Assembly (NCBI GenBank): GCA_036377055.1
Contig: DASUZD010000053.1
Coordinates: 1-12,904, forward strand
DNA: 12,904 nt
Source of the DNA: DASUZD01 sp036377055
GTDB lineage: Bacteria; Actinomycetota; Thermoleophilia; Gaiellales; Gaiellaceae
Direction: 5' to 3'
Part shown: piece after piece, positions 7,001-12,279 of the stretch
How the letters are laid out: each line of letters begins with the position of its first letter
How positions within the stretch are numbered: the first letter of the stretch is position 1
Notes under the pieces: model-generated
Seen by the model: the letters and a program-made list of their open reading frames with translations, nothing else
Databases searched by the model: none
Told to the model about the DNA's origin: nothing
Made by a program: the position numbers and the translations under genes

Positions 7001-7420
7001 ACGAAGCTGACGGGCTACGTCTCGGGGCTCGGAAAGACGTCGGGCTCGCAGAAGATCAAGGCCGTCATGTACGCGGACAGCAACGGCAACCCGGGCGCGC
7101 TGCTCGGCGTCTCGAACGAGGTGACGATGAACGCGGGCACGGCCTGGGCGTGGAAGGACTTCACGTTCGCGAACCCCGTTCCGGTGCAGGCGGGCACGAT
7201 CTGGATGGGCTACATCGCGTCGACCACGAGCGATCTCACGCAGCTCCGCTACGACACGTCGTCGAACGAGCTCCGGTACAACCTCAACTCGGGCGGCTAC
7301 GCGGCCGGCCCGTCCAATCCCTTCGGCACGCCGACGATCTCGAGCAAGCACTACTCGCTCTACGCGACGTACACGACGACGGGCCAGGCCGTCGCTCGGA
7401 TGACGTCGTCGCGCGGCTAG
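4058..7420 (+). CDS. Secreted mosaic PQQ-dependent sugar dehydrogenase (GSDH family) with PKD and duplicated beta-sandwich modules
   Basis: 1120 residues from a TTG start. A signal peptide (1-33, hydrophobic core then ASA-DG) exports it. The beta-propeller of soluble aldose dehydrogenases is recognised by RGLLGLALDPNF (122-133), PSHSIGDLRFGTDG with candidate base His204, RNPFRF (321-326), GDVGWSTWEEID (338-349) and NFGWP (360-364). It is interrupted by a 157-residue module (393-549) and a GGSGGGGS linker, then resumes at about 558-667. Next come a PKD domain (about 670-757) with the acidic turns DPDGDP and DLDGDGAYDD, a domain with an HHC/CHTH cluster (about 760-865), a bacterial-repeat or PEGA-like domain (866-947), and a second copy of the module (950-1106). 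The family oxidises aldoses with PQQ and calcium; substrate, activity and cofactor supply are not evident here. It could instead be a non-catalytic surface protein. Confidence 0.85.
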   Translation: MRHRFAELIRVLGACATAAACVIALVAVGTASADGPPGPGGGVLKPGASAGAAGAVATLPTGFQDSTVITGLVNPTAVRFASDGRIFIAEKSGLIKEYDNLSDTTPTIVADLRTATDDYWDRGLLGLALDPNFPTSPYVYVLYTYDAPPGGTAPTWNDGCPTPPGPTTDGCVVQGRLAKLTLSGNTATNEQVLLQGWCQQFPSHSIGDLRFGTDGSLFVSGGDGANFGVVDYGGLGGSSGSPTPANPCGDPPSPVGTALSPPTAEGGALRSQSPRRATGEPVLLSGAILRVDPATGAGVPSNPLASSSDANARRIVAYGMRNPFRFTLRPGTNDIWLGDVGWSTWEEIDRIPDPTAGPLNFGWPCYEGVGPQPGYQSAGLNLCSSLYGGSSSGTFGTTTAGASIDTASANLKEVSKYTAVAGNVTKLTGYVSGLGAASGSQKIKAVMYADSNGNPGALLGVSNEVTMNAGTAWAWKDFTFANPVPVQAGTIWMGYIASTTSDLTQLRYDTSSGELRYNVNSGGYAAGPTNPFGTPTISSKHYSLYATYTGGSGGGGSVAAPLFTYAHTASVVSGDGCPTGGSSVAGMTFYQGGTYPSSYNGALFFEDHTRACIWAMKAGSNGLPDPNQISIFVQGAASPVDLETGPGGDLFYVDFDGGTLHRIKYLSSNNPPTAVATASPTNGSAPLTVNFDGSGSSDPDGDPITYAWDLDGDGAYDDSTVVKPTFTYSTPGTYTVRLKVTDSKGASTISSPITINAGNDPPVPTITAPSSTLTWKVGDLINFSGSATDPQDGTLAPSQLSWAEIIHHCFDPTNCHTHLVQTFTGVASGSFNAPDHEYPCWLELQLTATDSKGATATTSVRLDPQTVDLTVASNPTGAQVAINEISGPAPLTKTAVIGSTNSISAPSPQTIGGSTYAFGSWSDAGAQTHNVVAPATATTYTATFNLQTTGTFGTTTPGASTDTASANLKEVSKYTAVAANVTKLTGYVSGLGKTSGSQKIKAVMYADSNGNPGALLGVSNEVTMNAGTAWAWKDFTFANPVPVQAGTIWMGYIASTTSDLTQLRYDTSSNELRYNLNSGGYAAGPSNPFGTPTISSKHYSLYATYTTTGQAVARMTSSRG
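5234..5704 (+). repeat. Module copy 1 (471 bp), inside the beta-propeller
   Basis: In-frame direct repeat encoding residues 393-549, from GTFGTTTAGAS to SLYATYT. By hand alignment it differs from copy 2 (6905-7375) at 38 of 471 bases and 8 of 157 residues, with no gaps. About 28 of the base differences are silent. The protein pattern (KIKAVMYADSNGNPGALLG, then DFTFANPVPVQAGTIWMGY) resembles a beta-sandwich module found in secreted bacterial proteins; I cannot give it a family name. Gly/Ser-rich stretches flank it on both sides. Confidence 0.95.
6905..7375 (+). repeat. Module copy 2 (471 bp), at the C-terminus
   Basis: In-frame direct repeat encoding residues 950-1106, from GTFGTTTPGAS to SLYATYT, followed by only 14 residues before the stop. 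It shares with copy 1 a stretch of 133 bases (ending at the TTCGC before the FANP codons) that contains a single mismatch. No inverted repeats or target-site duplication are evident at its ends. Confidence 0.95.
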
Positions 7421-8217
7421 GCCCGAAAGCGGAGGGCATAGCAGTCGTCACGCGCGATCTCGTCGGCGCGCCCGATCAGGTCGTCCAGGTCGTCGAGCAC
7501 GTGCAGGAAGCGGCCGGAGAGCGCGTCGGCGCGTCCGGTGGCCAGCTCGACGACGAGCCGGCCTGCGCGCTCAGGCTCGAGCGCGTCCTCCCGCTCGCCG
7601 AGCTCCGGGAGCCACTCGCGGCCGGCCTCCGATCGGGCAGCCTCCTCGAGGAGGCGCGTTCGCACGAAGCCCGGCGTGATCGCGAAGACGCAGAGGCCGT
7701 AATCCGCGACCTCCGCGGCGAGGGAGTCGACGAAGCGCAGGAGCGCGGCCTTGCCCGAGGCGTACCCGGACGAGTAGGGCCGCGGCCCGTTCGCGGCGTA
7801 GCTCGAGACCGCGACGATCCTGCCGGAGCGGCGTTCGATCATCCCCGGAAGGACGGCGCGGGCGCAGACGTAGGCACCGCGGAGCGTCACCTCCACGTCG
7901 CGCCACCAGTCCTCGGCGTCGCCTTCCCAGGCCGGGCCGACGTGGTCCCACGTTCCGGCGTTCGCGACGAGCATCGCCGGCGGGCCGAGCGCCTGCTCGA
8001 CCTGCGAGACGAGCCGCTCGACCTGGCGCGCGCTCGTCACGTCCGTCGGCACGGCCAGCGCGTCCGGGAGCTCCGCGGCGGCTGCGGCGAGCTCCGGCTC
8101 CGAGCGAGCCGCGAGCGCGACGGATGCGCCCTCCGCCGCGAGAGCGCGAGCGATCGCGAGGCCGATGCCGCGACCGGCGCCGGTGACGATCGCGACCTGG
8201 CCCTGGAGTCTCGGCAT
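7417..8217 (-). CDS. Classical short-chain dehydrogenase/reductase (SDR)
   Basis: A 266-residue cytoplasmic NAD(P)-dependent oxidoreductase of unknown substrate. The Rossmann motif TGAGRGIG is at 12-19, TDV at 58-60, NAG at 86-88, the catalytic Ser at 138-139, YxxxK at Tyr152-Lys156, and the cofactor-contacting ITPGFVRT at 180-187. The residue that is usually the tetrad Asn (VNLRG) is Thr111 here (VTLRG). Ala-Arg-Ser (37-39) after the second strand suits NADP, but this is a soft inference. The gene lies alone on the minus strand. It converges on the sugar dehydrogenase with overlapping stops and diverges from the sugar operon across 54 bases. It has no Shine-Dalgarno, and a TAGTCT box lies 10 bases before the ATG. 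Confidence 0.9.
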   Translation of the reverse strand: MPRLQGQVAIVTGAGRGIGLAIARALAAEGASVALAARSEPELAAAAAELPDALAVPTDVTSARQVERLVSQVEQALGPPAMLVANAGTWDHVGPAWEGDAEDWWRDVEVTLRGAYVCARAVLPGMIERRSGRIVAVSSYAANGPRPYSSGYASGKAALLRFVDSLAAEVADYGLCVFAITPGFVRTRLLEEAARSEAGREWLPELGEREDALEPERAGRLVVELATGRADALSGRFLHVLDDLDDLIGRADEIARDDCYALRFRA

Positions 8218-8225
8218 CGACGGCC

Positions 8226-8233
8226 TAGACTAC
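8226..8233. promoter_or_regulatory. Overlapping divergent -10 boxes between the SDR gene and the sugar operon
   Basis: The near-palindrome TAGACTAC offers TAGACT (8226-8231) on the plus strand and TAGTCT (8233-8228) on the minus strand, both TANNNT. The plus box would give a leader of about 34 bases for the methyltransferase gene. The minus box ends 10 bases before the SDR ATG, giving a near-leaderless message. The -35 regions are poor on both sides. The two polymerase sites would exclude each other, so the divergent genes could be reciprocally expressed; this is inference. Confidence 0.35.
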
Positions 8234-8258
8234 GACGGTCCGTGCGCGATCGCGCTGC

Positions 8259-8262
8259 GGAG
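8259..8262 (+). promoter_or_regulatory. Shine-Dalgarno before the methyltransferase gene
   Basis: GGAG ends 9 bases before ATG 8272. It is a moderate site that fits a leadered transcript from the TAGACT box at 8226 and supports this start. Confidence 0.45.
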
Positions 8263-8271
8263 TGCTGAGCC

Positions 8272-9528
8272 ATGCAGGCAACCGCCACGACATCCACGAC
8301 GACGCTGCCGCCCTGTCGCCTCTGCGGCACGGGACTTCGGCGCACGTTCGTCGACCTCGGCATGTCGCCGCTCTGCGAGAGCTTCCTCGACGCCGAGCAG
8401 CTGAACCGGATGGAGCCGTTCTACCCGCTGCACGTGCGGATCTGCGAGGAGTGCCTGCTCGTCCAGCTCGAGACGTACGTCGCGGCGGAGGAGATCTTCG
8501 GCGGCGACTACGCCTACTTCTCCGCCTACTCGGACAGCTGGGTCGAGCACGCGCGCGTCTACTCCGAGCGGATGATCGAGCGGCTGGAGCTCTCGGACCG
8601 GAGCCTCGTGGTCGAGCTCGCCTCGAACGATGGGTACCTGCTTCAGCACTTCGTGCGCCGCGGGATTCCGTCGCTCGGGATCGACCCGGCGCGAAACGTC
8701 GCCGCGGCCGCACGGGAGCGCGGCGTCGAGACGCTGGTCGAGTTCTTCGGCGCAGACGTGGCCGAACGGCTCGCGGAGGAGCGCGGCGCCGCCGACCTCG
8801 TCGTTGCGAACAACGTCCTCGCGCACGTACCCGACGTGAACGACTTCGTGGACGGGATCCGCCGCCTGCTCGCGGACGGCGGGGTCGCGACGATCGAGGT
8901 GCCGCACCTCGTGCGGCTGATCGAGGGAATGCAGTTCGACACGATCTACCACGAGCACTACTCGTACTTCTCGTTCCACACGCTCGTCCGGCTCTTCGCC
9001 GAGCACTCGCTCCAGGTCTTCGACGTCGAGGAGCTGCCGTCGCACGGCGGGTCGCTGCGCGTCTACGTCCGTCACCCGCGCGGCGAGCGGTCCGAGTCGG
9101 TCGAGGCGCTGCTGGCGCGCGAGCGGGAGGCGGGATACGACTCGCTCGAGGGGTACGAAGGCTTCGGCGAGCAGGTTGCCGAGCTGAAGCGGAAGCTGCT
9201 CGAGCTGCTGTTCGCGCTCCGGCGCGACGGGAAGCAGATCGCCGGCTACGGCGCTCCCGGCAAGGGCAACACGCTGCTCAACTACTGCGGGATCCGCACC
9301 GACCTGCTCGACTACACCGTCGACCGCAACCCGGGCAAGCACGGGACGTTCCTGCCCGGGACGCACATCCCCATCCACCCGCCCGAGCGCATCGCCGAGA
9401 CGCGGCCCGACTACGTCCTCATCCTGCCGTGGAACCTCAAGCGGGAGATCGCCGCGCAGCTCGAGTACGTGCGGGAGTGGGGCGGCCGGCTCGTCGTGCC
9501 GATCCCGGAGCCGGAGGTCCTGCCGTGA
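8272..9528 (+). CDS. Zinc-binding SAM-dependent C-methyltransferase, NDP-sugar type
   Basis: A 418-residue protein with the three-part layout of sugar C-3 methyltransferases (TylCIII/TcaB9 type). An N-terminal zinc-binding domain has Cys15, Cys18, Cys58 and Cys61 (CRLC, CEEC). The central SAM fold has ELASNDGYLL (115-124), GIDPA (136-140) and NNVLAHVPD (180-188). The YHEHYSYFS motif (226-234) carries the His residues that TcaB9-like enzymes use at the active site. The C-terminal domain has GYGAPGKGN (325-333) and a second Rossmann-like half. The family methylates carbon of an NDP-4-keto-6-deoxy sugar, giving a branched sugar. The next gene starts inside its stop codon (GTGA), so it belongs to the sugar operon. 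Exact substrate and regiochemistry cannot be read from sequence. Confidence 0.85.
   Translation: MQATATTSTTTLPPCRLCGTGLRRTFVDLGMSPLCESFLDAEQLNRMEPFYPLHVRICEECLLVQLETYVAAEEIFGGDYAYFSAYSDSWVEHARVYSERMIERLELSDRSLVVELASNDGYLLQHFVRRGIPSLGIDPARNVAAAARERGVETLVEFFGADVAERLAEERGAADLVVANNVLAHVPDVNDFVDGIRRLLADGGVATIEVPHLVRLIEGMQFDTIYHEHYSYFSFHTLVRLFAEHSLQVFDVEELPSHGGSLRVYVRHPRGERSESVEALLAREREAGYDSLEGYEGFGEQVAELKRKLLELLFALRRDGKQIAGYGAPGKGNTLLNYCGIRTDLLDYTVDRNPGKHGTFLPGTHIPIHPPERIAETRPDYVLILPWNLKREIAAQLEYVREWGGRLVVPIPEPEVLP
9513..9517 (+). promoter_or_regulatory. Shine-Dalgarno fixing the GTG start of the cytidylyltransferase
   Basis: GGAGG (followed by T) ends 7 bases before GTG 9525. It selects this start, which overlaps the methyltransferase stop, over the much longer upstream reading frame. 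Confidence 0.75.
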
Positions 9529-10331
9529 AGGTCGTCCTCTTCTGCGGTGGTCTCGGACTGCGGATGCGCGAGGAGTCGGTGCGGCTGCCGAAGCCGATGA
9601 TCCCGTTGGGCGACCGGCCGATCCTCTGGCACATCATGAAGTACTACTCCGACTTCGGCTTCCGCGAGTTCATCCTGTGCCTCGGCTACAAGGCCGAGGC
9701 GATCAAGGAGTACTTCCTGAACTACAGCGAGGCGCTCTCGAACGACTTCGTCCTCACGGACGGCGGCAAGACCGTCGAGCTTCTGTCGAGCGACACGCAC
9801 GACTGGTCGATGACCTTCGTGAATACCGGGCTCCACTCGACGATCGGCGAGCGGCTGAAGCGCGTCCAGCAACATCTCGAGGGGGAGGAGACGTTCCTCG
9901 CGACCTACGGCGACGGCCTCACGGACGCGCCGCTCTACGACATGATCGACACCCTCTCCGCGAGCGGGAAGACGGGCGTCTTCCTCTGCGTGCACCCGAC
10001 GCACCAATTCCACGTCGTGTCCCTGGACGCCGGGAACGGCGTCCGCGAGATCCGCGACGTCCGCGCGGCGAACCTCTGGATCAACGGCGGGTTCTTCGTC
10101 TTCCGGCGCGAGATCTTCGACTACCTGCGGGAGGGCGAGGACCTCGTCGACGACGCGTTCAACCAGCTGATCGCGGAGGACCGGCTCCTCGCGTACCCGT
10201 ATGACGGCTTCTGGGCGCCGATGGACACGCTCAAGGACAAGCAGACCCTGGAGAGTCTCCTCGAGTCGGGCGACCCGCCGTGGAGCCACCCGCGCGGGCT
10301 CGACGTGCGCGAGGCGCCGACGCCCGACTGA
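9525..10331 (+). CDS. rfbF: Glucose-1-phosphate cytidylyltransferase-like nucleotidyltransferase
   Basis: A 268-residue protein that should join CTP and alpha-D-glucose 1-phosphate to give CDP-glucose, the entry step of CDP-deoxysugar pathways. The nucleotide-binding start CGGLGLRM (7-14) is followed by the PKPMIPLGDRPILWHIMKYYS run (residues 22-42, Lys23 contacting phosphate). Then come GYKAEAIKEYF (54-64), ATYGDGLTD with metal-binding Asp130 (126-134), INGGFFVFRREIFDYL (186-201) and GFWAPMDTLKDKQ (228-240). All are typical of RfbF/DdhA rather than of RmlA or UTP-glucose enzymes. The GTG start overlaps the previous stop (GTGA) and is backed by a strong GGAGG. The stop overlaps the next ATG (TGATG). 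CTP specificity is inferred from family resemblance. Confidence 0.9.
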   Translation: MKVVLFCGGLGLRMREESVRLPKPMIPLGDRPILWHIMKYYSDFGFREFILCLGYKAEAIKEYFLNYSEALSNDFVLTDGGKTVELLSSDTHDWSMTFVNTGLHSTIGERLKRVQQHLEGEETFLATYGDGLTDAPLYDMIDTLSASGKTGVFLCVHPTHQFHVVSLDAGNGVREIRDVRAANLWINGGFFVFRREIFDYLREGEDLVDDAFNQLIAEDRLLAYPYDGFWAPMDTLKDKQTLESLLESGDPPWSHPRGLDVREAPTPD

Positions 10332-10984
10332 TGCTCACGGCGTCGTTCGACCTCGGGCGTGCCGCCCGCGTGCTCGCGATCGGCTGCCATGCGGACGACG
10401 TCGAGATCGGCTGCGGCGGGACGCTGCTCGCGCTGATCGAGGCTCGCCCCGACCTGGAGGTGACGTGGCTCGTCCTCGGCGCGGCCGGAGAGCGGGAGGA
10501 GGAGGCGCGTGCGAGCGCGGCGGCTTTCCTCTCCGGCGCCGCGACGTCCACGGTCGTCGTCGAGGGCTTCCGCGACGGCTTCTTCCCGTACCTCGGCCCG
10601 GCCGTGAAGGAAAGGTTCGAGGAGCTGAAGGGTGAGGTCTCGCCCGACCTGATCCTGACCCACGCCGGCATCGACCTCCACCAGGACCACCGGCTCGTCT
10701 CCGAGCTGACGTGGAACACGTTCCGCGACCACGCGATCCTCGAGTACGAGGTGCCGAAGTGGGACGCTGACCTGGCTGCGCCGAACGTCTACGTGCCGCT
10801 CTCGGACGAGATCGTCACGCGCAAGATCGAGCTGCTGCTGGAGCACTTTCCGTCGCAGCGCGACAAGCACTGGTTCACCGACGACCTCTTCCGCGGCCTG
10901 ATGCGGCTGCGCGGGATGGAGGCGAACTCCCCCAGCCGCTTCGCGGAGGCGTTTCGATGCAGGAAGCTCGTCCTCGCGGCCTGA
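10331..10984 (+). CDS. PIG-L/LmbE-family zinc deacetylase
   Basis: A 217-residue member of the family that removes acyl groups from N-acetylated sugars (MshB, BshB, PIG-L). AIGCHADDVEIGCGGT (16-31) corresponds to the AHPDD-x-EIGxGGT motif: His20 and Asp23 would bind zinc and Asp22 act as base, with Ala in place of the usual Pro. The third ligand is His120 of HQDH (117-120). The ATG at 10331 overlaps the rfbF stop and places the motif close to the N-terminus, as usual; an in-frame extension upstream to 10280 would overlap rfbF by about 50 bases. There is no strong Shine-Dalgarno, so translation is probably coupled. Its position suggests it de-N-acetylates a sugar intermediate or a finished glycan; the substrate is unknown. 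Confidence 0.85.
   Translation: MLTASFDLGRAARVLAIGCHADDVEIGCGGTLLALIEARPDLEVTWLVLGAAGEREEEARASAAAFLSGAATSTVVVEGFRDGFFPYLGPAVKERFEELKGEVSPDLILTHAGIDLHQDHRLVSELTWNTFRDHAILEYEVPKWDADLAAPNVYVPLSDEIVTRKIELLLEHFPSQRDKHWFTDDLFRGLMRLRGMEANSPSRFAEAFRCRKLVLAA
10945..10949 (+). promoter_or_regulatory. Shine-Dalgarno inside the deacetylase gene for the DUF4910 gene
   Basis: GGAGG ends 7 bases before ATG 10957. It explains how the next gene starts 28 bases before the deacetylase stop, in a different frame. Confidence 0.7.
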
Positions 10985-12279
10985 CCGACCGCCTCGACGC
11001 CGGCCGCGCCGGGGCAGAGGCCTACGAGCTCGCGCGCCGGCTGTTTCCGCTGCCGCGGAGCCTGACGGGCGACGGCGTCCGCGAGACGCTGCGCCTCGTC
11101 TCGGAACTCGTGCCGCTCGACGTGACGGAGGTTCCGACGGGGACGCCGCTCTTCGACTGGACGGCGCCGCGCGAGTGGAACGTGCGCGACGCGTGGATCG
11201 CCGACGCGAGCGGCCGCCGGATCGTCGACTTCGCGTCCAGCAACCTGCATTTGCTCGGCTACAGCCGGCCGGTGCGCGAGACGCTGACCGGCGCCGAGCT
11301 CGAACCGCATCTCCACTCGCTCCGCGAGCACCCGGACTGGATCCCGTACCGGACCGGGTACTGGGCCGACACGTGGGGCTTCTGCCTGAGCGAGCGCCAG
11401 CGAGCGGAGATCCGGCGCGACGAGCGGTACGAGGTCGTCGTCGACGCGACGCTCGAGGACGGGCACCTGACGTACGCGGAGGCCGTCCTGCCCGGGGAGA
11501 CCGACGAGGAGGTGCTGCTCTCGACGTACGTCTGCCACCCGTCGGTCGCGAACGACAACGTCTCGGGGATCGCGCTGCTCGCCGTCCTCGGTCGCCACCT
11601 GGCCGAGCGGCCGCTCCGGCGCACGCACCGGCTGCTCTTCAGCCCTGGGACGCTCGGCCCGCTCGCCTGGCTCTCGCGCAACCTCGAGCGCCTGGATCGC
11701 ATCTACGCCGGCGCCGTCGTGGCGTGCGTCGGCGACAGCGGGCCGGTGCGGTACAAGCGCAGCCGCCGCGGCGACACCGCCATCGACCGCGCCGCCGCGC
11801 ACGTCCTCCGGCACTCGCGCCCGGGCGCGATCGTCGAGGACTTCGTCCCGTGGGGCGGCGACGAGCGGCAGTTCTGCTCGCCCGGGTTCGACCTGCCGGT
11901 GGGCGCGCTGACGCGGACGCCGCACGGCCTCTACCCCGAGTACCACAGCTCGGCCGACGACCTCGACCTGATCGGGCCGGACAGCCTCGGCGACTCGTTC
12001 GCGGCGGCCGTCGAGATCCTCGACGTCTTGGAGCGCGACCGCACGTACGTCTCGCGCAGTCCCTACGGCGAGCCGCAGCTCGGGCGGCGCGGCCTCTATC
12101 GCGAGATCAGCGCGGGCGTGCCCCGCGAGGACGAGGCCTTGCAGCGCGCGCTGATGTGGGTCCTGAACCAGGCGGACGGGACGCGTTCGCTGCTCGAGAC
12201 TGCGGAGCGGGCTGAGCTGCCGTTCGGGCTCGTCGCCGACGCGGCCGCGGCGCTCGCCGAGGCGGAGCTGCTCGAATGA
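10957..12279 (+). CDS. DUF4910/DUF2172 M28-like zinc hydrolase with C-terminal winged helix
   Basis: A 440-residue protein of a poorly characterised family related to M28 aminopeptidases. The N-terminal helical part has LFPLPRSLTGDGVRETL (29-45). An inserted DUF2172-like beta domain (about 60-135) contains the FDWTAPREWNVRDAWI segment (66-81) and is followed by YRTGYW. Candidate metal ligands are His194 (VCHP), Asp200 (NDN), Asp260 (VGDS), Asp302 (GGDERQ) and His330 (EYHSSADD). Where classical M28 enzymes have a catalytic Glu pair, this protein reads FSPGTLG (228-234). The C-terminal residues (about 391-440) resemble a winged helix. It overlaps the deacetylase by 28 bases and the epimerase by ATGA. 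The context suggests it hydrolyses an amide in a sugar pathway rather than peptides, but this is inference. Confidence 0.82.
   Translation: MQEARPRGLTDRLDAGRAGAEAYELARRLFPLPRSLTGDGVRETLRLVSELVPLDVTEVPTGTPLFDWTAPREWNVRDAWIADASGRRIVDFASSNLHLLGYSRPVRETLTGAELEPHLHSLREHPDWIPYRTGYWADTWGFCLSERQRAEIRRDERYEVVVDATLEDGHLTYAEAVLPGETDEEVLLSTYVCHPSVANDNVSGIALLAVLGRHLAERPLRRTHRLLFSPGTLGPLAWLSRNLERLDRIYAGAVVACVGDSGPVRYKRSRRGDTAIDRAAAHVLRHSRPGAIVEDFVPWGGDERQFCSPGFDLPVGALTRTPHGLYPEYHSSADDLDLIGPDSLGDSFAAAVEILDVLERDRTYVSRSPYGEPQLGRRGLYREISAGVPREDEALQRALMWVLNQADGTRSLLETAERAELPFGLVADAAAALAEAELLE
12264..12267 (+). promoter_or_regulatory. Shine-Dalgarno before the epimerase gene
   Basis: GGAG ends 8 bases before ATG 12276 and supports this start, which overlaps the preceding stop codon (ATGA). 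Confidence 0.55.

Noticed and set aside
5234..7375. Direct repeats as a mobile element or insertion sequence
   Set aside because: The copies are in frame, contain no transposase, and show no terminal inverted repeats or target duplications; an internal domain duplication explains them.
5089..8268. Long plus-strand frame of 1059 codons crossing the sugar dehydrogenase and the SDR gene
   Set aside because: It is out of frame with the recognisable dehydrogenase domains and antisense to the SDR, and its product is Arg/Gly/Asp-rich with no domain. The similar frame 1587-3575 is rejected for the same reason.
10280..10330. Extended N-terminus for the PIG-L deacetylase
   Set aside because: It would overlap rfbF by about 50 bases and adds an Arg/Ala-rich tail; the TGATG overlap at 10331 matches the style of the operon and the family's usual length.
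9525..10331. Reading the nucleotidyltransferase as RmlA (dTDP-glucose) or GalU
   Set aside because: The GFWAPMDTLKDK ending, the ILWHIMK segment and the length match RfbF/DdhA-type cytidylyltransferases better.
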